This document shows, one piece after another, positions 45,561 through 54,517 of a stretch of DNA of 64,000 nucleotides. How positions within the stretch are numbered: position 1 is the stretch's first letter; the number at the start of each line of letters is the position of its first letter. The notes under the pieces were generated by a model that saw only the letters and a program-made list of their open reading frames with translations, was not told the origin of the DNA and did no database searches. A program made the position numbers and the translations under genes. The DNA comes from Streptomyces griseomycini (GTDB lineage: Bacteria; Actinomycetota; Actinomycetes; Streptomycetales; Streptomycetaceae), in assembly GCF_014203535.1 (NCBI RefSeq), contig NZ_JACHJI010000011.1, positions 124,001 through 188,000 on the forward strand, given 5' to 3'.

Positions 45561-46748
45561 ATGACCGCCCTGGCCGACCCCGTGCCCGGTGGACGTCCCG
45601 GTGACGTCGAGGCGGCCACCGCGCTCAGCGGTGAGCTGACCGGCCGGGGGTGCACGGCGTCGTGCTGACCTGCGTCGACACGGCGGGCGCCGGCCGGGTG
45701 GACCGACCCGGACCGCGCGGGGTTCGAGTCCCTGCCGGCCGAGGGGGACGCGTGGCCCGGCGTCTCCCCTTCGACGGTCCCGTCGGCGTGGCCGTGCGCC
45801 GCCACTGCGCCCCCCCGGCTGGGCCTGCCCCGGCACGCGTCCGCCGAGGAGTACCCGGCCCGGCGCACGGAGCTCGGCGGCGCCGAGGCGACCCGGCGCT
45901 TCCTCGCGGCCTCGGGCACGGAGGTGTTCTGCGTCGACACCGGCCACGCCCCCGAGCCGATCACCATGCCGCCGGTGACGCACGAGGTCGTACGCCTGGA
46001 GGGCGTCGCCGAGTCCCTGGCGGCCGCCGGTGTCGAGCCGGACGGGTACGCCGGTGCCTTCCGCGCGGCCGCGCCGGAGGCCGTGCGGCGGCCCGGGGCG
46101 GTGGGCGTGGAGCCGGTGGCGGCCTACCGCACCGGCTTCGGCCTGGACCCGGCCCGCCCCTCCGACGCTGAGGTCACCGGAGCCGCCGCACGGTGGCTCC
46201 CGGCCGGCGGTCGTCTGGCCGACCCCGTGCTCGTCCGGCACCTGCTGTGGACCGCCGTGGACCTCGGGCTGCCGCTCCAGCCGCACACCGGGTTCGGCGA
46301 CGGCGACCTCCGGCTGCGCCGCGCGGGCCCCGCGCTCCTGACGGACTGGCTGCGCCTGACGGCCGGCACGGTCCCGGTCCTGCTGCTGCACTGCCGGCCC
46401 TGCCGGCGCCGGGCCGCCTGCCTGGCGGCCGTGTTCGAGCAGGTGTACCCCGACCTCGGGCTCACCCTGCGCCACGTCGGCCCCGCCCGCGCCGGCGCGG
46501 TGCTGGCCGAGGCGCTGGAGATCGCCCCGTTCCGCAAGCCGCTGTACAGCTCGGACGCCTACGGTCTGGCCGAGTTCCACCACCTGGGCGCGCTGGCCTT
46601 CCGGCGGGGCCTGGCGGAGCTGTTGCAGGAAAGGGTGGACGCCGATGAACCGGCCCTGCCGGACGCCCTGCGCCTCGCCGTCCCGGCGGGGCGGGACCAC
46701 GCCCGCCGGGTCTACCGGCTGTCCGGCGGCGCTCCGGACGGCGACTGA
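45561..46748 (+). pseudogene. Frameshifted amidohydrolase (FluG-type) gene
   Basis: The 3' part, open from before 45924 to 46748, encodes a convincing amidohydrolase-2 C-terminal region (LLLHCRPCRRRAACLAAVF, SSDAYGLAEFHHLGAL). The 5' part is broken: the frame from the ATG at 45561 stops at 45666, and family-like sequence then alternates between two frames (HGVVLT at 45653, DRAGFESLPAEGDAW at 45711, FDGPVGVAVRRHCAP at 45770, LGLPRHASAEEY at 45819). At least four indels in 200 bp, at G or C runs, mean no full-length product. The metal-binding HxH start of the family is not recoverable. Confidence 0.75.
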
Positions 46749-46821
46749 GCCGCGTGGGGCGGGTCACAGTCGCCGCGGGGCGGATGCCCCACGAGCGGAT
46801 CGCTGAAAGTATGATCAAGCA

Positions 46822-47358
46822 ATGTCTGACATGACCGAGACCACGCCCGGTTGGCTGTCCTCCGACGATCTGGAGATGGCGCGCGCCCGCATGCCGATCC
46901 TGTACGTCGAGGCCGTCCCCGTGCGCGTGGACGACAGCGGTGAAGTCACCAGCGTCGGCCTGCTGCTGCGCATCGGACCCGACGGGACGGTCAGCCGGAC
47001 CCTGGTGTCCGGCCGGGTGCTGCACCACGAACGCGTCCGCGACGCCCTGCTGCGTCACCTGGAGAAGGACCTCGGCCCGGTGGCGCTGCCGCGCGTCCCT
47101 GCGTCGCTCCAGCCGTTCACGGTCGCGGAGTACTTCCCCACCCAGGGCGTCACCCCCTTCCACGATCCCCGCCAGCACGCGGTGTCGCTGGCCTACATCG
47201 TGCCGGTGACGGGTGACTGCCGGCCCCGGCAGGACGCGCTCGACCTGGTGTGGTTCAGCCCGCAGGAGGCCGTGTCACAGGCGGTGCAGAGCGAGATGCC
47301 GGGCGGGCACGGGGTGCTGCTGAAGCAGGCGCTGGCGCACGCGGGCTGCGCGGTCTGA
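46822..47358 (+). CDS. NUDIX-like DUF4916 protein
   Basis: 178 residues, ATG at 46822. It fits DUF4916, a NUDIX-fold family without a full NUDIX box: the central GLLLRIGPDG...SGRVLHHE replaces GX5EX7REUXEEXGU, and the C-terminal LDLVWFSPQEA is typical. A hydrolase activity is therefore doubtful. There is no ribosome site; TATGAT (46810-46815) ends 6 nt before the ATG, a good leaderless-promoter geometry, though without a clear -35. Confidence 0.8.
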   Translation: MSDMTETTPGWLSSDDLEMARARMPILYVEAVPVRVDDSGEVTSVGLLLRIGPDGTVSRTLVSGRVLHHERVRDALLRHLEKDLGPVALPRVPASLQPFTVAEYFPTQGVTPFHDPRQHAVSLAYIVPVTGDCRPRQDALDLVWFSPQEAVSQAVQSEMPGGHGVLLKQALAHAGCAV

Positions 47359-47370
47359 CCGCGCCCCGGG

Positions 47371-47414
47371 GACCCCGCGGGCGCGTGGCCCCCCGGGCCG
47401 TGGGCCGCGGGGTC
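47371..47414. terminator. Bidirectional terminator hairpin
   Basis: GACCCCGCGG (47371-47380) pairs with CCGCGGGGTC (47405-47414), enclosing a second GGCCC/GGGCC stem. It lies between the convergent DUF4916 gene and the sugC-like gene, whose stop codon overlaps it. Confidence 0.7.
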
Positions 47415-48597
47415 AGGGGCCGGCCGTGCCGTCCTGGTGCGTGAGGTTCGTTCCGGTCGACGGGTCGAAGACATGGGCCTTGCCCATGTCGACCCGGAGG
47501 TCCACGGGCGCGCCCTCGCGGGCGCGGGTGGCGGCGTTCAGCCGGGCCACGATCTGCGGGGCGGCCCCGGTGTCGCGCGCGCCGGAGTCCGTGGCGAGCT
47601 CCTCCAGTTCGGCGGTCGTCACCGGCCCGCCCTCCGCGCCGAAGTAGACGTACGCGTCCGAGCCCAGCGACTCCAGCACGTCCACGGTGGCGGTGATCAC
47701 GGGGCCGCCCGTCTCGCGCGCCAGGCCCGCGTCCTCGAAGGCCTCCGGGCGCAGCCCGACGATGACCTCGCGGGGCGCGTTCCGCCGCTCCAGCACCCTG
47801 CGCACGCGGTCGTCGAGCGGCAGGTCGCCCAGCGGGGTGCGCAGGGTCCCGCCGGACAGGGAGGCGCCCACGAAGTTCATCGCCGGGGAGCCGATGAAGC
47901 CCGCGACGAACAGGTTGCGCGGCATGTCGTAGAGCTGGGCGGGGGTGCCGATCTGCTGGACCAGGCCCTGCCGCATGACCACGACCCGGTCGCCGAGGGT
48001 CATCGCCTCGGTCTGGTCGTGGGTGACGTACACGGTGGTGGTGCCCAGGCGGCGCTGCAGCCGGGAGATCTGGGTGCGCATCTGCACCCGGAGCTTGGCG
48101 TCCAGGTTGGACAGCGGCTCGTCCATCAGGAACGCCTCGGGGTCGCGGACGATGGCCCGCCCCATGGCCACCCGCTGGCGCTGGCCGCCCGAGAGGTTGG
48201 CCGGCTTGCGGTCCAGCAACCCGGTGAGGTCGAGCACCCGGGCGGCCTCCTCGACCTTGCGGTCGACGGTGGCCTTGTCCACCTTCGCCAGCCGCAGCGG
48301 GAACCCCATGTTCTCGCGCACGCTCATGTGCGGGTACAGGGCGTAGCTCTGGAACACCATGGCGACGTCGCGCTCCTTGGGGGCGAGGTCGTTGACGACC
48401 CGGCCGCCGATGCGCAGGGTTCCCTCGGTGATGTCCTCGAGCCCGGCGATCATGTTCAGGGTGGTGGACTTGCCGCATCCGGACGGGCCGACCAGGATCA
48501 CGAACTCCCCGTCGGCGATGTCGAGGTCCACGTCCTTGACGGCGAGGGATCCGTCGGGATACCGCTTGGTGACCTTCTCGAGGACGATCTCGGCCAT
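47413..48597 (-). CDS. sugC: Trehalose-type ABC transporter ATP-binding protein (SugC/MsiK class)
   Basis: 394 residues from the ATG at 48597. It has Walker A GPSGCGKSTT, Q-loop, signature LSGGQRQRV, Walker B FLMDEPLSNLD and H-loop VTHDQ, then a C-terminal TOBE/OB regulatory domain. In streptomycetes this class can serve several sugar importers (MsiK), but here it is the last gene of its own operon after both permeases, the order of mycobacterial lpqY-sugA-sugB-sugC. Confidence 0.85.
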   Translation of the reverse strand: MAEIVLEKVTKRYPDGSLAVKDVDLDIADGEFVILVGPSGCGKSTTLNMIAGLEDITEGTLRIGGRVVNDLAPKERDVAMVFQSYALYPHMSVRENMGFPLRLAKVDKATVDRKVEEAARVLDLTGLLDRKPANLSGGQRQRVAMGRAIVRDPEAFLMDEPLSNLDAKLRVQMRTQISRLQRRLGTTTVYVTHDQTEAMTLGDRVVVMRQGLVQQIGTPAQLYDMPRNLFVAGFIGSPAMNFVGASLSGGTLRTPLGDLPLDDRVRRVLERRNAPREVIVGLRPEAFEDAGLARETGGPVITATVDVLESLGSDAYVYFGAEGGPVTTAELEELATDSGARDTGAAPQIVARLNAATRAREGAPVDLRVDMGKAHVFDPSTGTNLTHQDGTAGP

Positions 48598-48622
48598 GGG
48601 TGGTGCCTCCTTGCCGTCGGGC

Positions 48623-49456
48623 TCATCCCTTGACCGCCCCGGAGGTCAGTCCGGCGACGATCCGCCGCTGGAAGAGCAGGACGAAGATGATGATCGGGAC
48701 GGTGATCACCACGGCTGCGGCGGCGATCGACCCGGTGGGCTGCTGGAACTGCGAGCTGCCGGTGAAGAACGCGATCGCGGCGGGCACCGTCCGCGCGGAC
48801 TCGGTGGACGTCAGCGAGATCGCGAACAGGAAGTCGTTCCAGCAGAAGATGAACACGAGGATGGCGGTGGTGAACACGCCCGGCGCGGCGAGCGGCACGA
48901 TGACCAGCCGGAAGGCCTGCGCGGGCGTGGCCCCGTCCACCTTGGCGGCCTTCTCCAGGTCCCAGGGGATCTCCCGGAAGAACGCCGACAGGGTGTAGAT
49001 CGCCAGCGGCAGCGAGAAGGTCATGTACGGGATGATCAGCCCGAGCCAGGTGTCGAAGATCCCGATGATCCGCTCGATGTCGAACAGCGGGGACACCAGG
49101 GAGATCGGCGGGAACATGGCGATCAGCAGCGACATGCCGATGAGGACCCGCTTGCCGGGGAACCGCAGCCGGGCGACCGCGTAGGCGGCCATGGTGCCGA
49201 GGACCACCGCGATCACGGTGGCGATCAGGGCGATGCCGATCGAGTTGATCAGCGCCCGCGTGAACTCGGAGGTCGCGAAGATGCCCCGGTAGTTCTCCCA
49301 GGTCCAGTCGCGCGGGACGTAGGAGCCGTCGGAGAGGGTGCCGGGGTCCTTGAACGACAGTGCGGCGATCCACCACACCGGGAACAGGGCGTACAGCACC
49401 ACCACGACGTTGACGACACCCCACCGGGTGGCGTGCGTCTTGCCCGCGGCGGCCAT
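48623..49456 (-). CDS. sugB: ABC sugar transporter permease, SugB/MalG class
   Basis: 277 residues; the ATG at 49456 shares a base with the sugA-like stop (TGATG), hence translational coupling. Six transmembrane helices are visible, with the EAA loop EKAAKVDGATPAQAFRLVIVPLAAPG that contacts the ATPase. The ATPase start is 25 bp downstream. Confidence 0.88.
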   Translation of the reverse strand: MAAAGKTHATRWGVVNVVVVLYALFPVWWIAALSFKDPGTLSDGSYVPRDWTWENYRGIFATSEFTRALINSIGIALIATVIAVVLGTMAAYAVARLRFPGKRVLIGMSLLIAMFPPISLVSPLFDIERIIGIFDTWLGLIIPYMTFSLPLAIYTLSAFFREIPWDLEKAAKVDGATPAQAFRLVIVPLAAPGVFTTAILVFIFCWNDFLFAISLTSTESARTVPAAIAFFTGSSQFQQPTGSIAAAAVVITVPIIIFVLLFQRRIVAGLTSGAVKG

Positions 49457-50373
49457 CAGCGCTTCACCTCCGCGCCCGGTGCGGCGGCGCCGAACAGCCT
49501 GACGAAGGTGAAGGCGATGATCCCGACGCAGAGGAAGATCAGGACCGAGATCGCCGACCCGATGCCCAGGTTCAGCGCGGTGAACAGGTTGTCGTAGCCG
49601 AGGATGGACAGGGAGCCGGTGCCGTGGGCGCCGGAGGTCAGGACGTAAATGTTGTCGAAGATCCGGAACGCGTCCAGGGTGCGGAAGAGCAGTGCCACCA
49701 GGATGGCCGGCTTCATCAGCGGCAGCGTGACCTTGGTGAAGCGCTGCCAGGGGGTGGCGCCGTCCACCATGGCCGCCTTCAGGGTCTCCTCGGGGACCAG
49801 GGCGAGGCCGGCGAGCAGCAGCAGCGCCATGAACGGGGTGGTCTTCCACACCTCGGCGAGGACGATCAGCCACAGCGCGAGCCACTGCTCGGTGAGCGGG
49901 GCCTCACCGCTGGGCAGCAGTTCGGCGAGGTAGCCGAGCTCGGGGGTCCAGGCGTACTGCCAGGAGAAGGCGGCGACGACGGTGACGATGCCGTAGGGGA
50001 CGAGGACCGCGGTGCGGACCGTGCCGCGCGCGAAGAGCGTGCGGTGCATCACCAGGGCGAGTCCCATGCCGAGGACCAGCTCGACGGCCACCGACACGAC
50101 GGTGATGAAGAGCGTGACCCAGAAGGCGTCCCACCAGTACGGGGAGGAGAGCACCGCCCCGTAGTTCCTCAGGCCCACGAACTCCGCCCGCGCCGGGAAG
50201 CGCAGGTCGTAGCGCTGGAGGGACAGGTAGACCGCGTAGCCGATGGGGTAGGCGGTCACGGCGAGCATGACGAGGACGGCCGGTGCGCACAGCAGCCAGC
50301 CCAGGCGCCGCTCCTGCTTGGCCCCGGCGGAGAGGACCGGTCTGCCCCGCGCCGGGTCTGCCGTCGTGCTCAC
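49456..50373 (-). CDS. sugA: ABC sugar transporter permease, SugA/MalF class
   Basis: 305 residues from a GTG at 50373 that overlaps the binding-protein stop (GTGA). Six helices, with the EAA loop LKAAMVDGATPWQRFTKVTLPLMKP, are typical of carbohydrate-uptake CUT1 permeases. It forms the translocation channel with SugB. Confidence 0.88.
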   Translation of the reverse strand: MSTTADPARGRPVLSAGAKQERRLGWLLCAPAVLVMLAVTAYPIGYAVYLSLQRYDLRFPARAEFVGLRNYGAVLSSPYWWDAFWVTLFITVVSVAVELVLGMGLALVMHRTLFARGTVRTAVLVPYGIVTVVAAFSWQYAWTPELGYLAELLPSGEAPLTEQWLALWLIVLAEVWKTTPFMALLLLAGLALVPEETLKAAMVDGATPWQRFTKVTLPLMKPAILVALLFRTLDAFRIFDNIYVLTSGAHGTGSLSILGYDNLFTALNLGIGSAISVLIFLCVGIIAFTFVRLFGAAAPGAEVKR

Positions 50374-51653
50374 GGGATCACACCTTCGGATCGCAGGGCC
50401 TCGTCGATCTGTTCCCCGATGGTGTCGACCGCCCTCTCCGGCTGGATCGCGGACGGCGGGGACAGCGTGTGGGAGATGACGATCGACACGTTCTGGTAGG
50501 CGGGGGTGAGCGGCCGCACGCTCCCCGACTCCAGCGCGGCCAGCACCTCCTCGGAGAAGGGGTACGCCTTCCTGAACGCCGGCTCGTCGTACAGGGCGCG
50601 CAGGGTGGGCGGCAGTCCGCCCTCGAGCGCGGCGGTGAGCTGGTTCTCCCGGTCGCGCAGGCACAGGGCCGCCTCGAAGGCCAGGCCGGGGTGGCGGGAG
50701 TGGGCGCTGACGGCCAGGTGGTTGCCGCCGACGGTGGGCCGGGCCGGGCGGTCGGCGTCGACGCGGGGATAGGGCGCCCAGCGGAAGTGCTCGAACAGCT
50801 CCGGGTTGTTCGCCTTCATCGACGGATAGACGAAGGGGTAGTTCAGCTCGAAGGCCGCCACGCCCGACTCCATGGCGAGGCGGTTCTGGTCCTCCATCTG
50901 GTTGGGCAGGGAGGGGTCGGCGGCCGGGGAGTCGGCGAGGTCCCGCATGATCGTGGCGGCCCGCACGGCCGGCGGGCCGAGGGAGGGCCCGGTGGCGCCC
51001 GGGTCGAGGACGGCGCCGCCCGCGCTGTTGACCAGGGTGTTGAACCAGACGGTCAGGCCCTCGTACTGGGCGCCCTGGATCTCCACGTGGTGCGGTTTCC
51101 CCCGCCGGGCGAGGTCGCGGGCCATGTCCAGCATCTCGGACCAGGTCTCGGGCGGGGTGGGCACCAGGTCCTTCCGGTACCACAGGAGCTGGGTGTTGGT
51201 GTTGTACGGGACGGCGTAGAGCCCGTCCTTCCAGGTGGCGGTCTGCAGCGGGACGCGCAGGGTGCCCTCGGTGGCCCGCCGCCCGGTCTCACCGGTCCAC
51301 TCCCGGATCCAGCGGGCCTCGGCGAACTCGGCGACCCAGGTGACGTCCAGGCCCAGGATGTCCATGGAGGTGTCCTCGGCGGCGAGCCTGCGCACCAGCT
51401 GCTGGCGCTGGCCGTCGGCGCCCCGGGGCAGTTTCCGGTAGCTGATGCGGTAGCGGCCGCCCGACGCCTCGGTGCAGCGGTCGGCGGCCTTCTGCAGGGC
51501 GCCGGAGTCGTCGGGGAAGTTGTACCAGTCGAGGGTGGGGCGGCCGGTGTCCTCGTCGCCGCCGCAGGCTGCGAGCGCGGAGGCCAGCAGGGTCAGCGCG
51601 ACCAGCGCACGCGCCCGTCGCGCCCCTCGGGGGCGTCTCCACACGCGCTCCAC
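50370..51653 (-). CDS. lpqY: Extracellular sugar-binding lipoprotein, LpqY-like (probable trehalose)
   Basis: 427 residues. The signal peptide ends in lipobox LAAC (Cys near 30) followed by GGDEDTGRPTLDWYNFPD; the two-lobe CUT1 binding-protein fold includes LDVTWVAEFAEARWI and YNTNTQLLWYRKDLV. That opening and the gene order lpqY-sugA-sugB-sugC match the mycobacterial trehalose recycling importer, so trehalose is the best guess; maltose or trehalose-like disaccharides are alternatives. The start is uncertain: GTG at 51653, or GTG at 51644, which is better placed after GGAG. Confidence 0.8.
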   Translation of the reverse strand: MERVWRRPRGARRARALVALTLLASALAACGGDEDTGRPTLDWYNFPDDSGALQKAADRCTEASGGRYRISYRKLPRGADGQRQQLVRRLAAEDTSMDILGLDVTWVAEFAEARWIREWTGETGRRATEGTLRVPLQTATWKDGLYAVPYNTNTQLLWYRKDLVPTPPETWSEMLDMARDLARRGKPHHVEIQGAQYEGLTVWFNTLVNSAGGAVLDPGATGPSLGPPAVRAATIMRDLADSPAADPSLPNQMEDQNRLAMESGVAAFELNYPFVYPSMKANNPELFEHFRWAPYPRVDADRPARPTVGGNHLAVSAHSRHPGLAFEAALCLRDRENQLTAALEGGLPPTLRALYDEPAFRKAYPFSEEVLAALESGSVRPLTPAYQNVSIVISHTLSPPSAIQPERAVDTIGEQIDEALRSEGVIP

Positions 51654-51709
51654 ACCTCGCTTCCGGGACGGCGGCGCGGGCAGGGGCCACGCAGCGGCTT
51701 ACCCGGCGA

Positions 51710-51738
51710 ACGTTAAGCAGCGCCTGGAGCGACATCAA
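51710..51738 (-). promoter_or_regulatory. Promoter and LacI-type operator of the sugar importer operon
   Basis: Minus strand: TTGATG (51738-51733), 17-nt spacer, TAACGT (51715-51710). CTTAACGTTCG over the -10 centres on AACGTT, the core of many LacI-family operators. An inverted repeat ATGACG-N7-CGTCAT (51748-51766) lies just upstream of the -35. Leader about 50 nt. Confidence 0.5.
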
Positions 51739-51791
51739 GGACATGAGATGACGAATCACCCGTCATGCCCAGCAAGCACCCCGGAAACGAC

Positions 51792-51829
51792 GCGGAGGCC
51801 GTGTCGGATCTCTCCGACACGGCCTCCGC
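51792..51829 (-). terminator. Hairpin downstream of tRNA-Pro copy 3
   Basis: A 17-bp perfect stem (51792-51808 with 51813-51829), loop TCTC, shares GGCCGTGTCGGA with the hairpin at 35821-35854. Confidence 0.75.
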
Positions 51830-51846
51830 ACCACGACTCCCTCGAG

Positions 51847-51920
<74 letters not shown>

Positions 51921-52028
51921 GTGCCCGTCTGACCTGGGGATTCCCCCGGCCGAACGCGCACGGAAACAATACCGCACTCGGGGCGGTGATCGCGCACCCG
52001 TTTACCGGAGGGCACCGTCCGACGGGTC

Positions 52029-52059
52029 TTGACCTGAAGTTTGGTTGAGGTTGCACGAT
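52029..52059 (+). promoter_or_regulatory. SoxR/MerR-type promoter of the split transketolase (19-bp spacer)
   Basis: TTGACC (52029-52034), 19-nt spacer, CACGAT (52054-52059). The dyad CCTGAAGTTTGGTTGAGG (52033-52050) differs from the SoxR-box form CCTCAA-N6-TTGAGG at one position. The start codon at 52066 would be the transcription start, so the mRNA should be leaderless. Confidence 0.6.
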
Positions 52060-52065
52060 CGCTGT

Positions 52066-52773
52066 ATGACGATCTTCGAGGAACACACGCGTCCCCACGG
52101 GTACGCGGATCTGCCGGGACTGATGGCTCTGATGACCGGTGACGAGAAGCACGGTCCGGCCGCGACGTCCACGCTGGACGTGCTGTGGGTGCTCTACGAC
52201 CGGGTGCTGCGGGTCGGACCGGAGCGGATGGACGACCCCGGGCGGGACCGGTTCCTGCTGTCGAAGGGGCACGGGCCGATGGCGTACTACGCCGTACTGG
52301 CCGCCAAGGGGTTCCTGCCCGTGGACTGGCTGCCGGGTTTCGGCTCGTACGACTCGCCCCTCGGTCACCACCCCGACCGCCTCCTGGTGCCGGGCGCCGA
52401 GATCGGCAGCGGGTCGCTGGGGCACGGGCTGCCGATCGCGGTCGGCACGGCGCTGGGGTTGCGCGCGCAGGGCCTGGACGAGCCGCGGGTGTGGACGCTG
52501 ATCGGGGACGCCGAGCTGGACGAGGGCAGCAACCACGAGGCGATCGCCTTCGCCGGGCCCGCCGGCCTGGAACGGCTGCACACCGTGGTCGTCGACAACT
52601 CCTCCGCCAGTCACGCCCGGCCCGGCGGGATCGCCGCCCGCTTCGAGGCGGCGGGCTGGTCCGCGCTCACGGTCGACGGCCGGGACCACGAGGCGCTGTA
52701 CGCCGCGTTCACCGCACCGCATCCGGGCCGGCCCCACATGGTCGTGGCCCGGGTCGAGCCCAAGAACGCCTGA
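52066..52773 (+). CDS. Transketolase, N-terminal (ThDP-binding) subunit
   Basis: 235 residues from the ATG at 52066; no ribosome site precedes it and the promoter places transcription start at the ATG. It carries the ThDP/Mg motif GDAELDEGSNHEA and the conserved SKGHGPMAYYAVLA and GSLGHGLPIAVG, that is, only the PP half of transketolase. With the gene at 52847 it forms a split two-subunit enzyme, transferring two-carbon units between ketose and aldose (phosphates), or a related activity on an alternative sugar. Confidence 0.88.
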   Translation: MTIFEEHTRPHGYADLPGLMALMTGDEKHGPAATSTLDVLWVLYDRVLRVGPERMDDPGRDRFLLSKGHGPMAYYAVLAAKGFLPVDWLPGFGSYDSPLGHHPDRLLVPGAEIGSGSLGHGLPIAVGTALGLRAQGLDEPRVWTLIGDAELDEGSNHEAIAFAGPAGLERLHTVVVDNSSASHARPGGIAARFEAAGWSALTVDGRDHEALYAAFTAPHPGRPHMVVARVEPKNA

Positions 52774-52846
52774 ACGCCCTCCGTCTCCCCCCTTGTCGAC
52801 CCGAGGTCGACCCGAATGATGCGAACCGTGGAAAGGACCGATCTCC

Positions 52847-53770
52847 GTGGACACCATGCGTGACCGTTTCGCCCCTGTCGTCACCCGACTGCTCGACGAG
52901 GACCCGCGGGTCGCGGTCGTCCTCGCCGAGATCGGCAGGGACGGCTTCGCCGAGGCACTGCGCCGGCACCCGGACCGGGTCGTCAATGTCGGCATCCGGG
53001 AACAGCTCCTGGTCGGGGCGGCCGCGGGGATGGCGCTGACCGGGCTGCGGCCCGTCGTGCACACCTTCGCGAGCTTCCTCGTCGAGCGGCCCTTCGAGCA
53101 GCTCAAACTGGACCTCGGACACCAGGGCGCGGGCGCGGTGCTGGTGAGCGCCGCCGCCTCCTTCGACTGGCCGGCCGGCGGGTACACCCACATGGCGCCG
53201 GGCGACGTGGCGCTGCTGGACACCCTGGACGGCTGGGCCGTGCACGTGCCGGGGCATCCGGACGAGGCCGAGGCGCTGCTGCGGCACGCGGTGGCCGCCG
53301 GTGACGACAAGGTGTACGTGCGGCTGTCCGTGCAGTCCAACGCGCGGGCGCTGCCCGTGGACGGGGAGCGCTTCCGCACCGTCCGCGAGGGACGCTCCGG
53401 TGTCGTGGTCGCCGTCGGGCCGGTGCTGGACGCGGTGCTCCACGCCACCGAGGGCCTCGACGTCACCGTCCTGTACGCCACCACCGTCCGCCCCTTCGAC
53501 ACGGCCGGCCTGCGCCGCGCCACCGCGGCGGCCGGGACGGACGTCGTCCTCGTCGAGCCGTACCTGGCGGGCACGTCGACGGCGGCGGCGAACGACGCGC
53601 TCGCCGACGTGCCGCACCGGGTGCTGGGGCTGGGCGTGGGCCGGGCCGAGCTGCGGCGGTACGGGCGGGTCGAGGAGCACGTCGCCGCGCACGGCCTCGA
53701 CGCGCGGTCGCTGCGGGAGCGCATCGGGGGGTTCCTGGCCGTGGACGGGGTGGTGCCGGCGGGGGCGTGA
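52847..53770 (+). CDS. Transketolase, C-terminal subunit (PYR and C domains)
   Basis: 307 residues, GTG at 52847 after GGAAAGGACCG, 73 bp downstream of the first subunit. Its PYR domain has the activating Glu region (NVGIREQLLVGAAAGMALTG) and DWPAGGYTHMAPGDVALL; the C-terminal domain ends with DVVLVEPYLAGTS. It completes the active site with the 52066 product. In 53771-54140 (370 bp) no convincing gene or hairpin is seen. Confidence 0.88.
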   Translation: MDTMRDRFAPVVTRLLDEDPRVAVVLAEIGRDGFAEALRRHPDRVVNVGIREQLLVGAAAGMALTGLRPVVHTFASFLVERPFEQLKLDLGHQGAGAVLVSAAASFDWPAGGYTHMAPGDVALLDTLDGWAVHVPGHPDEAEALLRHAVAAGDDKVYVRLSVQSNARALPVDGERFRTVREGRSGVVVAVGPVLDAVLHATEGLDVTVLYATTVRPFDTAGLRRATAAAGTDVVLVEPYLAGTSTAAANDALADVPHRVLGLGVGRAELRRYGRVEEHVAAHGLDARSLRERIGGFLAVDGVVPAGA

Positions 53771-54140
53771 GGCGGTCACCCCGGCGACCAGCAGTACCCG
53801 CTGCGTTCCGGCACCGAGGCGGCGGAGCCCGCGAGGGCCCGGCCGACCGGCGTCATCGCGAGCGAGCCCGCCACGTCACAGGCACGGATGCGGTCGTGGC
53901 CGCGGCTGAGGACACGCGGCCGGACCGCCCGCGCTCCCCCGGCGCCCGTCCCGGCACCCCCCCCGGTGCTTCCCCGGCGTCGCTCACGGCATGTCCGGGC
54001 GCCTCCCCCGCACCCGTCGCGCCGCCGCTTCCGGGCCGCCGCGCCGTCCGTCGTGGTGGCGGCCGGAACCCCCCTCCGGCCCCGGCCGCCGCTCACGGTC
54101 CTGGATCATGCCACGGGGCACTGACAACGCCCCGGGAACT
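53771..54140. other. Gene-free interval
   Basis: 370 bp with many C/G runs and open frames in several phases, none with a family pattern, ribosome site or plausible composition. It separates the transketolase unit from the convergent minus-strand genes. Confidence 0.6.
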
Positions 54141-54500
54141 TCAGTCCGCGGGCGGGAGGCCCAGCCGGGGGTGCGCCTCCAGCAGGCGCGACGGGGCCGC
54201 CTGGCGCCAGGAGTCGGCGAGGATGTCGCGCAGTTCGGCCTCGTCCTCCAGGGCGGCGAGGCGGACCCTGACCCAGGCGAACTGCGCCTCGTGGCCGGCG
54301 ATCCAGAACTTCTCCGGCTCGGCGAGGGCCAGTTCGTCGCGCTCCTCCTTCGGGCAGCGCACCGCGAGGGAGGTCTCGTCCTCGGGCAGGGTGGCGAACA
54401 TCTTCCCCGCGACCCGGAACGTGGGCATGCTCCAGGCGACCTTCTCCGTCGTGTCCGGCAGGGACAAGGCGATCCGTCGTACGTCTTCGGCTTCGGGCAT
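54141..54500 (-). CDS. MmcQ/YjbR family DNA-binding protein
   Basis: 119 residues from the ATG at 54500 (MPEAEDVRRIALSLPDTTE), the usual family length and start. CPKEERDELALAEPEKFW and GHEAQFAWVRVRLAAL are typical of the MmcQ/YjbR cyclic-di-nucleotide-independent DNA-binding fold. An earlier TTG (54530) would overlap the previous gene. TACGGT ends 7 nt before the ATG and there is no ribosome site, so it may be leaderless. Confidence 0.85.
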   Translation of the reverse strand: MPEAEDVRRIALSLPDTTEKVAWSMPTFRVAGKMFATLPEDETSLAVRCPKEERDELALAEPEKFWIAGHEAQFAWVRVRLAALEDEAELRDILADSWRQAAPSRLLEAHPRLGLPPAD

Positions 54501-54517
54501 GGCAGGGACCGTAGCGG

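Noticed and set aside
53776..54096. Minus-strand ORF after the split transketolase
   Set aside because: It has Arg/Gly-rich composition, no ribosome site and no family pattern; treated as noncoding.
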